Assembly: GCA_003342895.1 (NCBI GenBank)
Contig: PTFA01000306.1
Span: 257,011 to 321,010, forward strand
Direction: 5' to 3'
Source of the DNA: Casuarius casuarius
Lineage: Eukaryota > Chordata > Aves > Casuariiformes > Casuariidae
Length of the DNA stretch: 64,000 nucleotides
Each line of letters begins with the position of its first letter. Positions within the stretch are counted from its first letter, which is position 1. The notes beneath the pieces are model-generated. The model had not been told where the DNA came from. It did not search any database and saw only the letters and a list, made by a program, of their open reading frames with translations. Below, one piece after another: positions 24,366 to 36,720 of the stretch. The translations under genes were made by a program, and so were the position numbers.

Positions 24366-27300
24366 TTCAGAATGCACTACACAATATCTGAAATTTATCT
24401 TGCACTTCACTACACTATTGTTAACAGTAGTGTTAACAATACTTCCAGCAGCCGCAGTCAGCACCTGTGATCAGTATAGTGTCATTTCATTTATTTCCTA
24501 TAAAAGTACCCATCATCTGAGCCATTTAAATTGCATTGGCACTACAAAATATATTTTAAGGAACAATCATACCCTGATGGGAATGGATTACATAGTTTAT
24601 TGGGTCTATTCCATCTATAATTTCCATGATGGCTTCTTGAGTGACTTATGCTGCACTAATCTGCTATTCCATACTAGAAATGGATTTAGAGCAAATCTTT
24701 CTCCACAGGTGGAATTTCCCAGTAATGAATTCTGCCACTCAATTATATAATCAGAGTAATTTGTTCATGTTAAAAAAAAACCCTCTTCTTGAGTGGCACG
24801 TAAATTACCACTGGATTAAATTAGTGGTACCTGCCAGGGCTTTGAGATTTCTCCAGGTGACAGCACAGTACTGGTAGCGATGATAAGAAAACAAGTAATT
24901 TCAGAGATTTTTCCACTTTACTTTAACATTTTTTCACACTGCCTTTTTCTGCTTGCTTTTACGGTAACATGTGCCTTAGGTATCTTCCAAATTATTATAC
25001 CTAAAACTACTACAGCAGATATTCAGTGTCAGTAGCTTCTGGGTAGAAATGTTCATCTTTGCCAATGAATGACCAATTGACTCAAATAGGCAGAAAGAAA
25101 AAAAGGAAATATTTTGACATTAATAAAATATTTGGCTTACAAATAGTAATAAAACTTTACTAAGTATAACTGTCAGTTTGATTTACCCTTCTTCAAAGCT
25201 AACACAGCATTAAAGAATTTACAAAATCAAGGTTATCTGCTGAGTGCAATGGGATATCATATTTTGCATACACAGGCAGTGGAGAGAGTACTAACAAGTA
25301 TTAATTTGTTAACATTAGGCTTAGTCCCATGGTGAGACCTTAAATAAAACAAACAAAATGTGTATGGCTTGCAGAGTCATCATTAATGAGCTCCTAAATA
25401 CTTAAAACCTGATATTCCAACCCCTTAATGGAACAAAAAATCCTATAAGAAAAATAAATAAATAAATGAAAAGCAGAGCCTTTTACTTGCTTACGTTAAG
25501 GAGGGTGGGGGAAATGACATGAGTGAGAAAAACTATTTACAAAAGAGACAAAGGGACAAACATTAAATTTCCACTATTTTCAAATCGACTGCAAAGGATT
25601 TTTGCCTTCAGATGTTAAAAGTTACCACAAATCTAACCACAACAGACTGAAAAGAGGTCATCAGTATAAGACTTGAGAAACTTTCATATATGTGCTTGCT
25701 TTACTACTAATATTGGTAACAGTGACTTATGTGCTAGGGCTAAGTTCATTACACACGGTACAGCGCTGAGCACACTTTAACCTGCCCTGGCCATAGCAAG
25801 GTGCTACCATAATGTATGTTATCTTATCATCAATATAATAATTACTGTTTGCGCAGACTGTTACAGTCTTTCTCTATGACCTACTCCATAGTACACACTC
25901 CAAGTTTCTATCTGAAGAAGAGAAATGCAGTAAGAAGCCTTTCCTCACGACATTTCCCTCAGGGCTTTCAGTTTTAAATACTTCTTTGAGAACATGTTGC
26001 TGAGTCTTCTGCACATCTGTCCATTGCATAAAAAGTGGTATAGAGAGCCTGCCCCAATTCTCTTCATTACAGATATTTATTTAAAACATTACCTATGCAT
26101 TTAATTATACAGTGGAGAAAACAAGACATCTTAAACATTGCTCTTATTTGCTTGTCCCCAGAACATTTTAAGAAGTTAATTTGATAAGTCAGCATCTGTT
26201 AGGACCACTTGGAAATTTCCCAGTGAAACAAAGGGCCAATCTTTGAGCCCAAATGTTTCATTTAAAAAAAAAGAGTTAGGTTTGACAACCTTCTTCAAAA
26301 GCTAAGTCATGTTTCTTTGTCCCTAGAGTCAACTCACCAGACAAATTGTCTGAGGCACCTTTGACCCCAGTTTTTGGACAGATTCAACAGGGAACTGCCT
26401 GGGGATGGGGACATAATGCTTCACAGATCCGCTATGATCCAAAATTTTATCCTTCAGCACACAGCCCTTAAAGAATTGCAATGTCTTTTCAGAAAAGCAG
26501 TCAGTTTTTATTCATAATAATACCAGATACTGCACAGAAAAAAAAAACTTCACAGCAAACAGGTAAAAACTAATTTAGTCATAGGGAAATTTGCTCCCTG
26601 GATTTAGGCAGACTGTCCCACATCAGGAAGGAGGAGGATAGTAATTATGGTAACATGGAAATTCAATTTTTTGAGAGAAAGTTGCTGTTCAGCTTTATTT
26701 CTATTGAAAGTTTAGAAGATCATTTTCAAAATGATAATGCACTGAACAGAACAGAGAGAATATTATGTTACAATAAGTACTGGACAAACACCAGAGCAAG
26801 ATACTCACCAAGGGCTAACACATTTATGAGAGCGAGAGCAATTAAGAGCACACACATGGTATGGAAGGGATAAAACTCAGATACCATTTTCTTCTTTAGT
26901 CCTAACTATTGAAAATAGATAGATTGAAATAGATAAAGAAAAAGTTAAGTACCATCTTTCAGAGACATAATTAAAGCGAGCATTTTGGAACTCTTCAGAG
27001 GAAAATGGAAAACTTTATAGGGCAGAATTTTGTTCTTATTAAAAAAAAAGTTAGAACTTTTTAAAACTAATTTAACATCTATTCAAAGTTTGGTAAAAAC
27101 GTTTATGCACCTTTTACACATATTTCAATTTAAGACATGTAAATACTTCAAGTTTAATTAGGCTGTTAATATCCATTTACTTTCATTGATCCTGTTATAC
27201 TCCTTCAACATCTAAATAGAGAATAACAAATTTTCTTTTACAAACGAATACCCTTGCTTGTTTGTAAAGCTGAGTATTGGCAGAAAAATAAGATAGTCAG

Positions 27301-29980
27301 ACATCTTAATGAACAAAATACATTTCTTAAAAATACATGAATATAGTTGAATCAAACAGCCATTGAGACTAGGATTTCATGTTCATAACTCCGGGTTTCA
27401 TGGATTTTAATAAACTATTCTAAACATCTGTGCAAATCCAGAGTCTCCTTTTGTGTTAAAAAAAGGGTGTATGTGTGCATGCATGTTCACATGTTTATAA
27501 AATACATACATATAGATAGATGTGATATACAGATATCTTTTTTCCTTCCATGTTTTTAGTCTTGCATGTCATGCTTTTGTACTTGCTTTTCTTGCCCAGC
27601 AAGCAAAAGTCACTTCAGGATAAGCCTGCACTTGGTATATTTCTTGGACAATTCTGCAAACTTTTGTGATTTTACAGTTTGGGTAAGAGTTTGCATCAGC
27701 ATCCGAGAAGCTTTGAAATATTTCCTGTCTTTTGTCAAAAATACACTGTGGACAACAAAATAAAAGCAGTGTTTCACTTTAATTTGTCCATTGCTTAACT
27801 AACTGCACATATATTACCCTAAATAGAACATCCAAATATCCAAATTATGTGAGCATTTGCCAAGTGACCCAGTAAAGCATGTATAAACAATGGCAAATAA
27901 CTATTTAACTCTTTTGACTTCCCGCTAGCTATTTTTATTCATTTGTTTTTCTCATCGCAGTAGTAAAATTGAAGTTCACATCACAGGGGAACTTAGATTT
28001 ATTCTCATCTTTGATTCTTTGAACTGCCCAACTCAAAGAAGGAAAAAAAAAACCCTGATAATGTGTGTTATGAAAGTGTCTTCATTTAAATGGGAAACAA
28101 AATATTTGGGCGGGGGGGGTGTGTTAAAATCAACTTTTTTTTTGGAGACAATGTTTGAAAACTAAGGAGGGGAAAGCATAGTAGTATGACAGGCCTGCTC
28201 TTCTTACAAAAAGTGTGTTCCTAGTTCATTTTAAAGTATGACAGTGATGTTAATTCAGGATTCTGCATGAGACAAGCTACAAAGGAGCACTGCATTAAGG
28301 AAATTCTCAATGAGTAACTGTTGGCCAGAATCTTCTGATACCTGAGTAAGATAGAAAGATAGAGAGTGATTAAACCTGGACAAACATGAAAATGAAATGT
28401 ATATGCCAGAAATATATCTATTAAAGGTAATGATAAAATTACCAGTTGGAATGATTTTTTACTCTTTCCATCTGAAAATTGGCACAGAATGTGGCCTTTA
28501 TGGACTTAGAGCTTCCTACAGCATGAATTAGAAGCTATTCAGTAGGGAAAAATAAATATGCACATAAAGTACTATAAATTACAAGAACAACAGAACAGAG
28601 GTAAAAATATAACATTAGCAGTGGGGAAAGATTCCTCCAAGCGAGAAGAACGTCTGGATCTCACAGTACCTTTGCTAGTCTTAGTTGAGAGAGGGTTGCT
28701 GTAGCATGGGCTGGCTGATAGCTTAATCCAGGATAAAGTAGACAGTACACATCAAGATAATTTTAGCTTCTTAGACAGGACTGATTACTTAGTTAGGATT
28801 AAGACTATTAGTGTTAGTGGTTGGGTTGTCAGGAAATACTCAGATAAGTTTAGGGATGATTTCAAATAAAAGTCCCTAAATTTAGGCTAGATGCTTACTT
28901 CACCTTTTTTGGTTTATATTCTGTATCTTTAGGCACCATAAGGATGATAACCACATGATTACCTAGCTTCTATATATTTCATCCTTTTCTTATTGCAGTT
29001 TCTAAAAAATTGTTCGAAAAGAAATAATTGACTTTCCACTACACACCATGAATTTACTCACACTGATGGGATTCTCCTCCAGTAAAACTATTTTGTTTTT
29101 ACTAGTGTACCACTATAAGATCTAAAGAAGAAAATTAACATAGCAAATGAAAAACCCCTGCATTCAAGTTTCAGCTATTCCATTTTCTTTATATCAGTTT
29201 TTTAAGTAACATTACAGCAGCTTTTTGACACCATGGTCCTGTTTTCGCTTTCAGCTGAGTTTATGCCCTGAGTTTATGTTATTGCCCTGTAAAACAATTA
29301 ACATAAGTGACTAGATTTCTCATGCTGACACATCAACAGAATGATATCTTAGTTTCCCTCGCATGAACGAAATGCATAGTTCTCCAGCATTAAATCTTTT
29401 GCCAAAGTCATCTTTTCCTTGAACTTCACTGAATGCTTATGACATAGCTATGCTGGATACACTTGAGAAGCCCTTACTTGTTCTCAACAGCCCTTACTCA
29501 CGCCTGTAGTGCCAAAGATGTCATCTACCTTAAAAAGATTAGCATTCGCATGTGTGCAAGTCTATTGCATCTTGCTGATACAGGGGGCTCAGAAACGTTT
29601 TATATTATGTTTTCAGATTTTTACAGCTTTGCAGCCAGGATTGAATATATTTTCCATAAATATTGGAGAAAGCAAGAAATAACCTTGATATTTGAAAGAA
29701 TCAGTGTGTAAAACAATGAGCAGACGAAAGACTTGTATTATATTTTTTCTTCTGAAACTGAAGTGGGTGACATTTCAAATATTCTTGACACTGTATCTAA
29801 TCCCTTTCTCTGATAACTGGCATTACTCTTAGTCTTTCACTTTGCTTTAATAAAAACACCATTACACTAGGAATGTTTCCCACTTTTCGTTTTCATTGTT
29901 CTGTTTGTGAGTGTGTGCATGTAATTTACGGACTGAAAGAAAGCTCTGTTCACCTGTGTCATTGTTCTTTCTCCATTTAA
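24366..29980. other. AT-rich non-coding DNA, no gene seen
   Basis: Only short random frames occur (116 codons at most, at 24400-24750). Small items are an AAAT tandem at 25451-25467 and a G8 run at 28112-28119. No transposon or RNA gene was recognised. Confidence 0.5.
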
Positions 29981-30025
29981 GAGCTTGATTTTGCTTCTAC
30001 TGAAGTCAAGGACATTATGAGTTTG
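29981..30025. repeat. Old interspersed repeat fragment, family D
   Basis: GAGCTTGATTTTGCTTCTAC followed by TGAAGTCAAGGAC matches, by memory, the left arm of sauropsid foldback repeats with a TGATTTTGCTCC...TGAAGTCAATGG layout. A piece resembling the opposite arm is at 54540-54577. It is only a fragment. Confidence 0.35.
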
Positions 30026-30556
30026 TTTTTTTTTTTCTTCATAGAACAGCATCAAGACTGAAGTGAATCATCCCATCTGAAAATGTTTCTTCCTCTCTAT
30101 TAAATTATTGGCTATACATTTCTTAATTAAAAGTAATATGAATTCTATCTTAGGTAATATGATCAAAAATAAAAGAATGGGATATGCCTTCCTACAATCT
30201 ATTCCTGTTTGTTTGATCTGAAGAGTCAGTCTTAAGAACCACATTAACACATAGCCCTGTTAAGCCCTACTGTACTTATTGCAGGTAACTAGCTTTGCTA
30301 GCATCCAGGTCACCCCAGATACCATCTGTGATGGAGAAGGAGCGATGTAGTGGAAATTATTATTTGGATTTGTCTCTTGGGAGACACTTATACAACTTGA
30401 AGTAATTCTGAAATTATATAATATATAAATAATAACAAAGAAAACATCTAAAGAATTTCCTTGCAGAAAGCAAATCTAAGGAATCCTCCTCAGGATGCAC
30501 AAAACTAAGTGCGTAAAGCTACAGCAGCAGTGTGAAGAATCTGATCTGTGATCTAA
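30026..30556. other. AT-rich non-coding DNA, no gene seen
   Basis: No open frame of interest, repeat or control element was recognised. Confidence 0.6.
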
Positions 30557-31015
30557 TCAGCTCACTGATCTCGCATAGCAAAAGTAATAATAATAAAGAA
30601 CAGTTTCTTCTATGAAAGCATGTCTTCCTGCTTTCCAAAGGTTCTGCATGCTCTGTGTGCTTTCTCCCCACCCTGGAAATGCCCTTTTTCTTAAAGGGAA
30701 AGAGGCAGCGTATCCAGATCTTCTCTGCAAGAGACCTATTTCTCTTAATTCCTTCCTCTCCTTGCTATGGCATACACTACCATCCTCTAGAACTGCATCA
30801 TCCCACTGAAGCATCCACGAAGGATCTCCAAAACTTTCACACTCAAAGGCATTGAGGAGCCTACCAAAGATGTAAGAACTATCCTTGCAACCACTTCTGC
30901 AAGCCTGGACTCTCGTTCAAGCACAATGCTGCTTCTGATGGGTCCCATCGAACGGCTAAGATACCGAGTCCAGCTTCTGTCTTTACAGACTCTCTCTGCT
31001 CCCAATTATTTAGTA
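30557..31015. other. Patch open in several frames on both strands
   Basis: Overlapping frames run on plus (30612-30809, 30655-30855, and the exon-like segment 30791-31012) and on minus (30557-30814 and 30787-31005, 85 and 72 codons, in two frames that overlap by about 28 bases). Taken together the two minus frames span the whole patch with one shift of frame. That could be a frame-disrupted relic or just composition. No peptide is recognised. Confidence 0.3.
30791..31012 (+). other. Exon-like open segment (222 bases), unknown protein
   Basis: A pyrimidine-rich stretch (TTCCTTCCTCTCCTTGC) and CCATCCTCTAG lead to 30791. The segment ends at a strong donor, TTAGTAAGTAC, with GT at 31013-31014. 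Between them lie exactly 222 bases, 74 whole codons without a stop in the frame starting at 30791. The peptide begins NCIIPLKHPRRISK and includes MLLLMGPIERLRYR. I recognise no family. Splice signals plus an intact symmetric frame favour an exon, while openness of the opposite strand and the absence of neighbouring exons argue against it. It could be a lone exon in a large intron, a lost exon or chance. Confidence 0.18.
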
Positions 31016-32929
31016 AGTACATTAGGCCATTCTTCTGGATACCTTACAGAAATACTTACAATGTTATAACAGCAAGTAATTAAAAATAATCTTAAGACCT
31101 TATTCCTCATCTGCTCCCAAACTAATAAGCAGGTAACTAAATCTGAAGTTCTTGCATGTTTTAATCCAGAGGGAGAAGAGCATATTATTATATGCTTCTC
31201 TCCAGTGGAAACAGTTGTCCATACCTAACTCCCTAATTAATGTCTTGAACCTTATTGCAACAAAATTTCTGTTGCTAGGATGTGTAAATAGCTGCACTTG
31301 CTTCATTTTTGTGTGATCCTCTGTGGCTTATATTTTAGCCATACAAATGTTCCCTCCCTAATGTTTACATTATTGGTCTGGGTTGTAATGCAAGAGAAAA
31401 AAATCTTTTTATATATATATGAAAATAAAGAGCCTCAGGCAAAAAAAAAGTGCAATAACTTAATTAAATTCAATTCACTAGAAAAAAATAACAAAAAATG
31501 ATAGCATGAGAATTTTTTACTTCTTATTTCTCAACCTAAATGTCTCATTTAGATGCATAGTGTTTGAAATTTGTTATTCTGGAAAAGCTATGATTTTATT
31601 TTTTGGCTGAAAATAGCTCTATTGTAAGCATATTAAGTCAAATATTCATACAAGTAAGTAGATATCCACACTATGTAAATACAGCTGACTCTGCCTTCAG
31701 TGGACCTCTGTTAATTCACATACTGGGATCTGTCTCAAATGTATTTGATGTAATACATACACAATGTTAATATATGTATGTTACAATTACCAGAATAAAT
31801 ATTACACTAGTTATTCTTACTACTAAATGTAATTACACATACACTGCAGTTCTCTTGCACTGGCATTTATGCATATTATGAATTACACTCAAATACGTGT
31901 TTTAAAAATAGTACTGCTTCTAATGGAAGTGTTATTTAAGAATTAGAGCAAGTGCTGGAATGACAGAATCCACTTTTTTGAAGGGACAATGACATGGATA
32001 GGGGCAAGTGACCAATTTTGAAATTTGGGGGATAGAGCTGTCTCAAGACTTCTCTGTTTCATGTGGAAACTTAAGACTTAGTCCCATCCTCTTCTTAATC
32101 AGTAGCATAATTCCCCATTACCCCAGTAGCATTGTACAGGTCTGTCAAAAACCACAATCCTCCTACCCTGTATGACTGTTTCGAGAATATTTCACAGGCC
32201 TTAGATCATCCTCAGCCTTTCTCGCCACAACTACACTAACAAGACTCCTTCATTACCTAAATAGCAGGAGGCCCCTGCAAACACTGTCATCAACAGCTCA
32301 CTAGTACATCCACGATGTGGAAGCAAAGAAAGCTTCTGAAAGAGAAGCTGAATCAAGGATCATTTTAATCCTGTTGGTGAGCAGGAATGACAAATAAAAA
32401 GTAATAATAATAAAAAAAGCCTCCTTAACAATAGAGTAACATTGCCATTATTATATAACCTTACTAAGCGATCCTTACACCAGAACTGTGAATAACTACA
32501 ACATTTACACAGAAGAAACTTGAAATCAATAAAAATTGAAGGGTTTTGCTTTTTCAGATGACTTTACTGACTTAGATAGGAAAGGTAGTGCTCTGCAATG
32601 GTTTAAATATATTTCAACCTCTGTAAGTCTACAGCTACCCATGAAACTTTACTTCAGGAATCACTTCAGATTGGTTTGGGCACGTACAGTCAGCAGGCCA
32701 GAAAGCTAGCTTAAAGTAAAGAAAATGAAGTACAGCAAATGAAATCGCATATAACGTTCATTACGTAAAAGCGCCAGAACTTGTCCCTTGTATTTATGCT
32801 CACACGTTACACTCAGAAGTTAAAACAAGAGCCTACACCAATAGACATTAGAGGCACATATTAAACATGCAAATAAACCATCTAAATACACTGTTAAAAT
32901 TCTTAAAATCAGGCACATTTCTCATGGCC
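31016..32929. other. AT-rich non-coding DNA, no gene seen
   Basis: This contains an old repeat copy at 31686-31740 and an AT-rich imperfect hairpin near 31749-31785. It is otherwise featureless. No frame exceeds 68 codons. Confidence 0.55.
31686..31740 (+). repeat. Old interspersed repeat, family A, second copy
   Basis: The order GACTCTGCCTTCAGTGGAC, TTAATTCACA, GGGATCTGTCTCAAA parallels the 2359-2433 element (core with TGGAG/TGGAC, AATTTAC-like middle, GATCTGGCCC-like end). The copy is diverged and the family was identified from memory only. Confidence 0.35.
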
Positions 32930-33374
32930 TGTTGACTTCAGAGGTGCGGGAGCGGCTCACTGACACTAGTGGGACTGCGGCACCCACGAAGCAGAGCCGA
33001 GCCAGGCCCCGTCCCCCCACATACCAGGCTTCGCAGCACTTCCCAGGGCCACACCACACCCTCACCCTGATCACAGACCACCAACACCCTTCCCAAGCCC
33101 CCCACAGTACCCTCTATCAGCAGTAAAACCATAACTGATTTTGGGAAGAGGACATGCGGCCATGAGCATTCAGCCCCAGCCTCTCTCCCTGCCTCACCAG
33201 TCCTCGGAGAGACCCCCTCCTCCCACCCCCAGCGTTCCTCTGCACCACGCGGATCACTGACCTCTTAAACACACAGTTTGGGGACAGGTCAGGCTTTTTT
33301 AGCACCTAGGAGAAGTTTACAACTCAGAAGCCAAGACTTTCTGCTCAGTCTTATTTCCCACTCAACCAAAAAAA

Positions 33375-33388
33375 GGGGGGGGGGGGGG
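33375..33388. repeat. Poly(G) tract, G14
   Basis: Fourteen uninterrupted G residues follow seven A residues. Such a run can form a G-quadruplex and is prone to length error in sequencing. Confidence 0.9.
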
Positions 33389-33429
33389 AGGCTGGCTTCA
33401 TCCAATTAAAACAGGAGGAGGCTTTTAAA

Positions 33430-33451
33430 GACAAGACAAGACAAGACAAGA
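33430..33451. repeat. GACAA pentanucleotide tandem
   Basis: Four perfect ACAAG/GACAA units are followed by decayed units (ACCAG, ACCCG, ACCCG) up to about 33465. This is a short microsatellite within the GC-rich island. Confidence 0.85.
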
Positions 33452-34355
33452 CCAGACCCGACCCGCCAGGCAGCAGCACCTGCCTCCTCCCCAGGAAAAG
33501 ACCCTCCCCTCCCAAATACACCCACAAAGCCACTGGTAGATACTTTCTTGGAGACACACACCTGCTCTCTCTTCTTTCTCAGGACCAAACCCAGAGGCCC
33601 CCTCCTAGTTTTTCCTGAAGAGTGGGGCCACCTGCTATGCTGAGGCTTAAAGGGGACCACCTGCACCACTCCTCTTGTGAGGAGCCTGGTGGGAACCTCC
33701 AGATGAGAGTGCTGCCTCGTCACAGCCCCCAAAATGCCTTGCCTCAGGTTTCTGAGCAAAAGCTCCAGGAAAAAAGTTTAGTATTTTTTTTAGAAAACAC
33801 TGCATGGGTAGTCTTTTTCTTTTATTAACTGGTGCTTGTCAGTTATGCGCTACTGCCTTACTTCAGGGAGCTACTGAGATGATTTCAAATGCTGTAGTGA
33901 AAACTCAAAGATTTTGGTTGCTCATCTTATTTGGCTTTTGAATTTTTGGTCAAAAAATATTTTTGCAATCATTTCCAAGCAGCTCTAAGGATCAGTATAC
34001 AGAATTAAATAATTAAAGAAGGAGAAGCTCTCTAAAGGAGATTATAATGAGCAGTAATTACTGTGGAAAACTTCAGGCTGAATGATTGCTTGCTTAAGTA
34101 ATGATAGCCTAAAAGCTGAATAATCTGTTCTGTTCACGTTCATATGGGACCCTGGATACTGAAGCCATCAGGAATTTTTCTAAAACATAAAAAAGAAGAG
34201 GAGTATCATTGGGAAAAAAATATCCCTCCGGGAAATGGTAAAAAAAATCAGACATTTTTCTAAACAATCAGTTCAGGGCAAAATCCTTCTGGAGACAGTC
34301 AAACTGACTAAAGGGCTTTTTCTTATCTAAGTCATGATCTAGATAATGAACCTGA

Positions 34356-34413
34356 GTTGTTGTTATTATTATTGTTAATATTATTATCATGGTCATCATC
34401 ATCATTGTTATTG
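34356..34413. repeat. Mixed trinucleotide tract
   Basis: Runs of TTG, TTA and TCA triplets follow one another (GTTGTTATTATTATTG, then ATTATTATCATGG, then CATCATCATCATTG). This is a compound microsatellite. Confidence 0.75.
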
Positions 34414-34480
34414 AAGAAAATAGAGGCTCAAAGTGAAAATCAACTGTCTCTTCATAAGACAGGTCTTTGTTCAAAATATT

Positions 34481-34499
34481 AAAAAAAAAAAAAAAAAAA
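34481..34499. repeat. Poly(A) tract, A19
   Basis: Nineteen A residues. No AATAAA precedes it within 30 bases and no retrocopy is recognisable upstream, so it is best read as a simple repeat. Confidence 0.85.
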
Positions 34500-36720
34500 C
34501 TAGATGATGGCTAGAGGAACGGAAATGTGCTCCTTTACACAGAGAAAAGCAAGACCCAAGAAATTAAATTCATTTTTACAAAGGCAGCTTTTATTATGGA
34601 TAAAAGGAATAGAAATCACCTGAGTTATAGTGGAAGGCCTTCTTTTTTTCTTTAAACAGTCAATAGCTCCAGGAAATACAGAAACGCAAAGAATACTTCT
34701 CTGTTTTATGCAAACACATGCACTCACTCAAATTCCACTGTCCATATAACCGTCTCTTCCTAGTGTAAGAAGCTAACAGTTTCAGAAAATGCATATTGAG
34801 AATAAAACCTTTCTCTTCTTTCCTCACATTTATTTTGCTTAGCTATATTATGACTAAAAAAGTCATATAAGCATTTCAGATAACAAACACAGCATGCCAA
34901 AAATAGAGGTATGATTAGCCAGACTCCTGGTTTACTTCCAAAGTAAGGAAAAGTTTGCCTTCCTGTTTTTTAAAAAATTTTGAGGGTTTTGCTTCAAAAA
35001 GACTAAGCAAAGATTTGCAGGAATAGCCCAACCTGCAGACAACTGTACCTGTTTCAGATTCTTGTGACTGAAGGTTGTGAATTTATCAGAATTCCTTGAA
35101 AGGCAGATTATAAGATCAGTAATGCACATTTTGGTGATCTGAACAACCAAAAGTTTAAGGAGCATGTTCTTTAGCTTACTGAGTTTCACAGCTGGAGGTA
35201 TATGCTAGATGTGCATCCCATCACAGAAGTTCTGTGTAGATAAGCATGCCAGGTTTGGACTTACTCCTAACTTACTCAAAATTTTGTTTAGAAATCAGCC
35301 TAGAACCTTCAGATTGAAGACAGTTTCCCCAAACCTCTCAGTTGTTGTTAGGTAGAAACACAATATGAGATTCTTTTTCTGTTTTTGTATGTTTAATCAC
35401 TTTCCAGACAAAGAATGAATGCAGGAAAGTGAGAAAGTTAAAAATAAAGCAAACCAAAAAAGTTTATTGAACTTGATGCAGATAGCAAAAGAGTCATATA
35501 CACTTTCAGGATACTTAAAGGATTAAGATTGTCATTATTAATTGCAGATTATTAAGACATCCTTGCAATTTTTTCATGTTGTAGAATAAGACAGCTCGTC
35601 TTATTCATACTGCAATACAGTGTGCTTTCCACACCTGACTGCAAACAATTTATGAGGGTATTTTTTTAATTGTGAATTATCCATAAATAAAAAGATGTGA
35701 TCAAATTAGCAATATACATTATTCATATTATTCAAAATTATTTATTTCATCAAATGTTTAATAAGTTTATAGCTATACTAAACATTATAAATCCCATAAA
35801 TATAATGAAAATAATATGACTGTTTCTTGGGAGAAATAACTTTGGTTTCAGAAATCATTATATTTTCCTAAGCATTTACTATAATCAAGGCATTTATTTC
35901 CAAGATTTGTTTCGCCCTTCACTAAATAAGAGGTGACAAGGTCATTAGTTTGTTGTTTCTTCAGCTATGATAACCTATAACTAGAGAAATTATATTAATC
36001 TGAGAACTTAGTTTTTCTTTGCCGACAGAATTCCGAAATGATTTGGTATTGACCTACTTGGAGTCTGATAGTCATTCAGGGTGAAAAAGGTTATTTGCCA
36101 GATGAGGCAGAATGATTGTTTGACTTTTAGTATTCAAGAGTGATCAAAAGAAGTAATAGTCCTTTGTTCTTGCAACAGGAAGATCACTGGTTTGTTATTT
36201 ATCATTGTCACAACTTCTTCATGACTATAAATCTTTTCATTAACTGATAATAAAATGGGTAGTTAAAAATGAAGCAAACAGTATAATACCATTGCTTCAT
36301 TTCATGGTATTTTTTGCTAGTATTGCCTGAACAAAGATTTCAAATAGAGATTATTTAATGCTCACAGCACCTGAAAGTTTAAGCTGCTGAGCACTGGTAT
36401 GAGCAAACTCTCGAGGAAGTCCTTTCTCAGAATGATCGGTGAATATTTTGCTAGTCCAGCTACAGGATGAGGACTTTCGCTCACATGCCATAGGGTCCTC
36501 TTGTACACTACGTGGTAGCCTCTAAGGGAAGTCAACTAGATAATCAGGATAGAGACAAATGGTTCGTAAGTCAGGTCTCAGGATCATTCATTTTGCCCTT
36601 GATCCACAGGATGTAACTACCATATTTATTCATCTATCTGCCTGCAGTAAAATGGAGTAATCATTAAAAATAATGTGCTATAGCGGTATTGTTTATCTTT
36701 TTAAAAGAAGTCAAAGGTGA

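Larger units (their letters stand above)
32930..33760. other. Abrupt GC-rich island, origin unknown
   Basis: Composition changes sharply at both sides: AT-rich flanks give way to about 830 bases rich in C on the plus strand, with scattered CpG sites (about fifteen by eye). It holds G14 at 33375-33388 and a GACAA tandem at 33430-33451. Frames are open on both strands (up to 117 codons on minus, 33406-33759), as composition predicts. No TG...CA termini, primer-binding site or target-site duplication was found. A solo LTR, another inserted repeat, or a regulatory island are all possible. Confidence 0.4.
33761..36720. other. AT-rich non-coding DNA, no gene seen
   Basis: This holds a mixed GTT/ATT/ATC trinucleotide tract at 34356-34413 and A19 at 34481-34499. 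No gene or recognisable transposon is present. Confidence 0.55.

Noticed and set aside
31749..31785. microRNA-like hairpin (TGTAATACATACA with ATGTATGTTACA)
   Set aside because: AT-rich, needs a two-base bulge, and such foldbacks are common by chance in this composition.
33406..33759. 117-codon minus-strand open frame in the GC-rich island
   Set aside because: Frames are open on both strands because the island is poor in A and T. The peptide is low-complexity (G, V, L, R).
34268..34499. Retrocopy with a poly(A) tail ending at 34499
   Set aside because: The sequence before the A19 run is a trinucleotide microsatellite, with no AATAAA and no recognisable gene.
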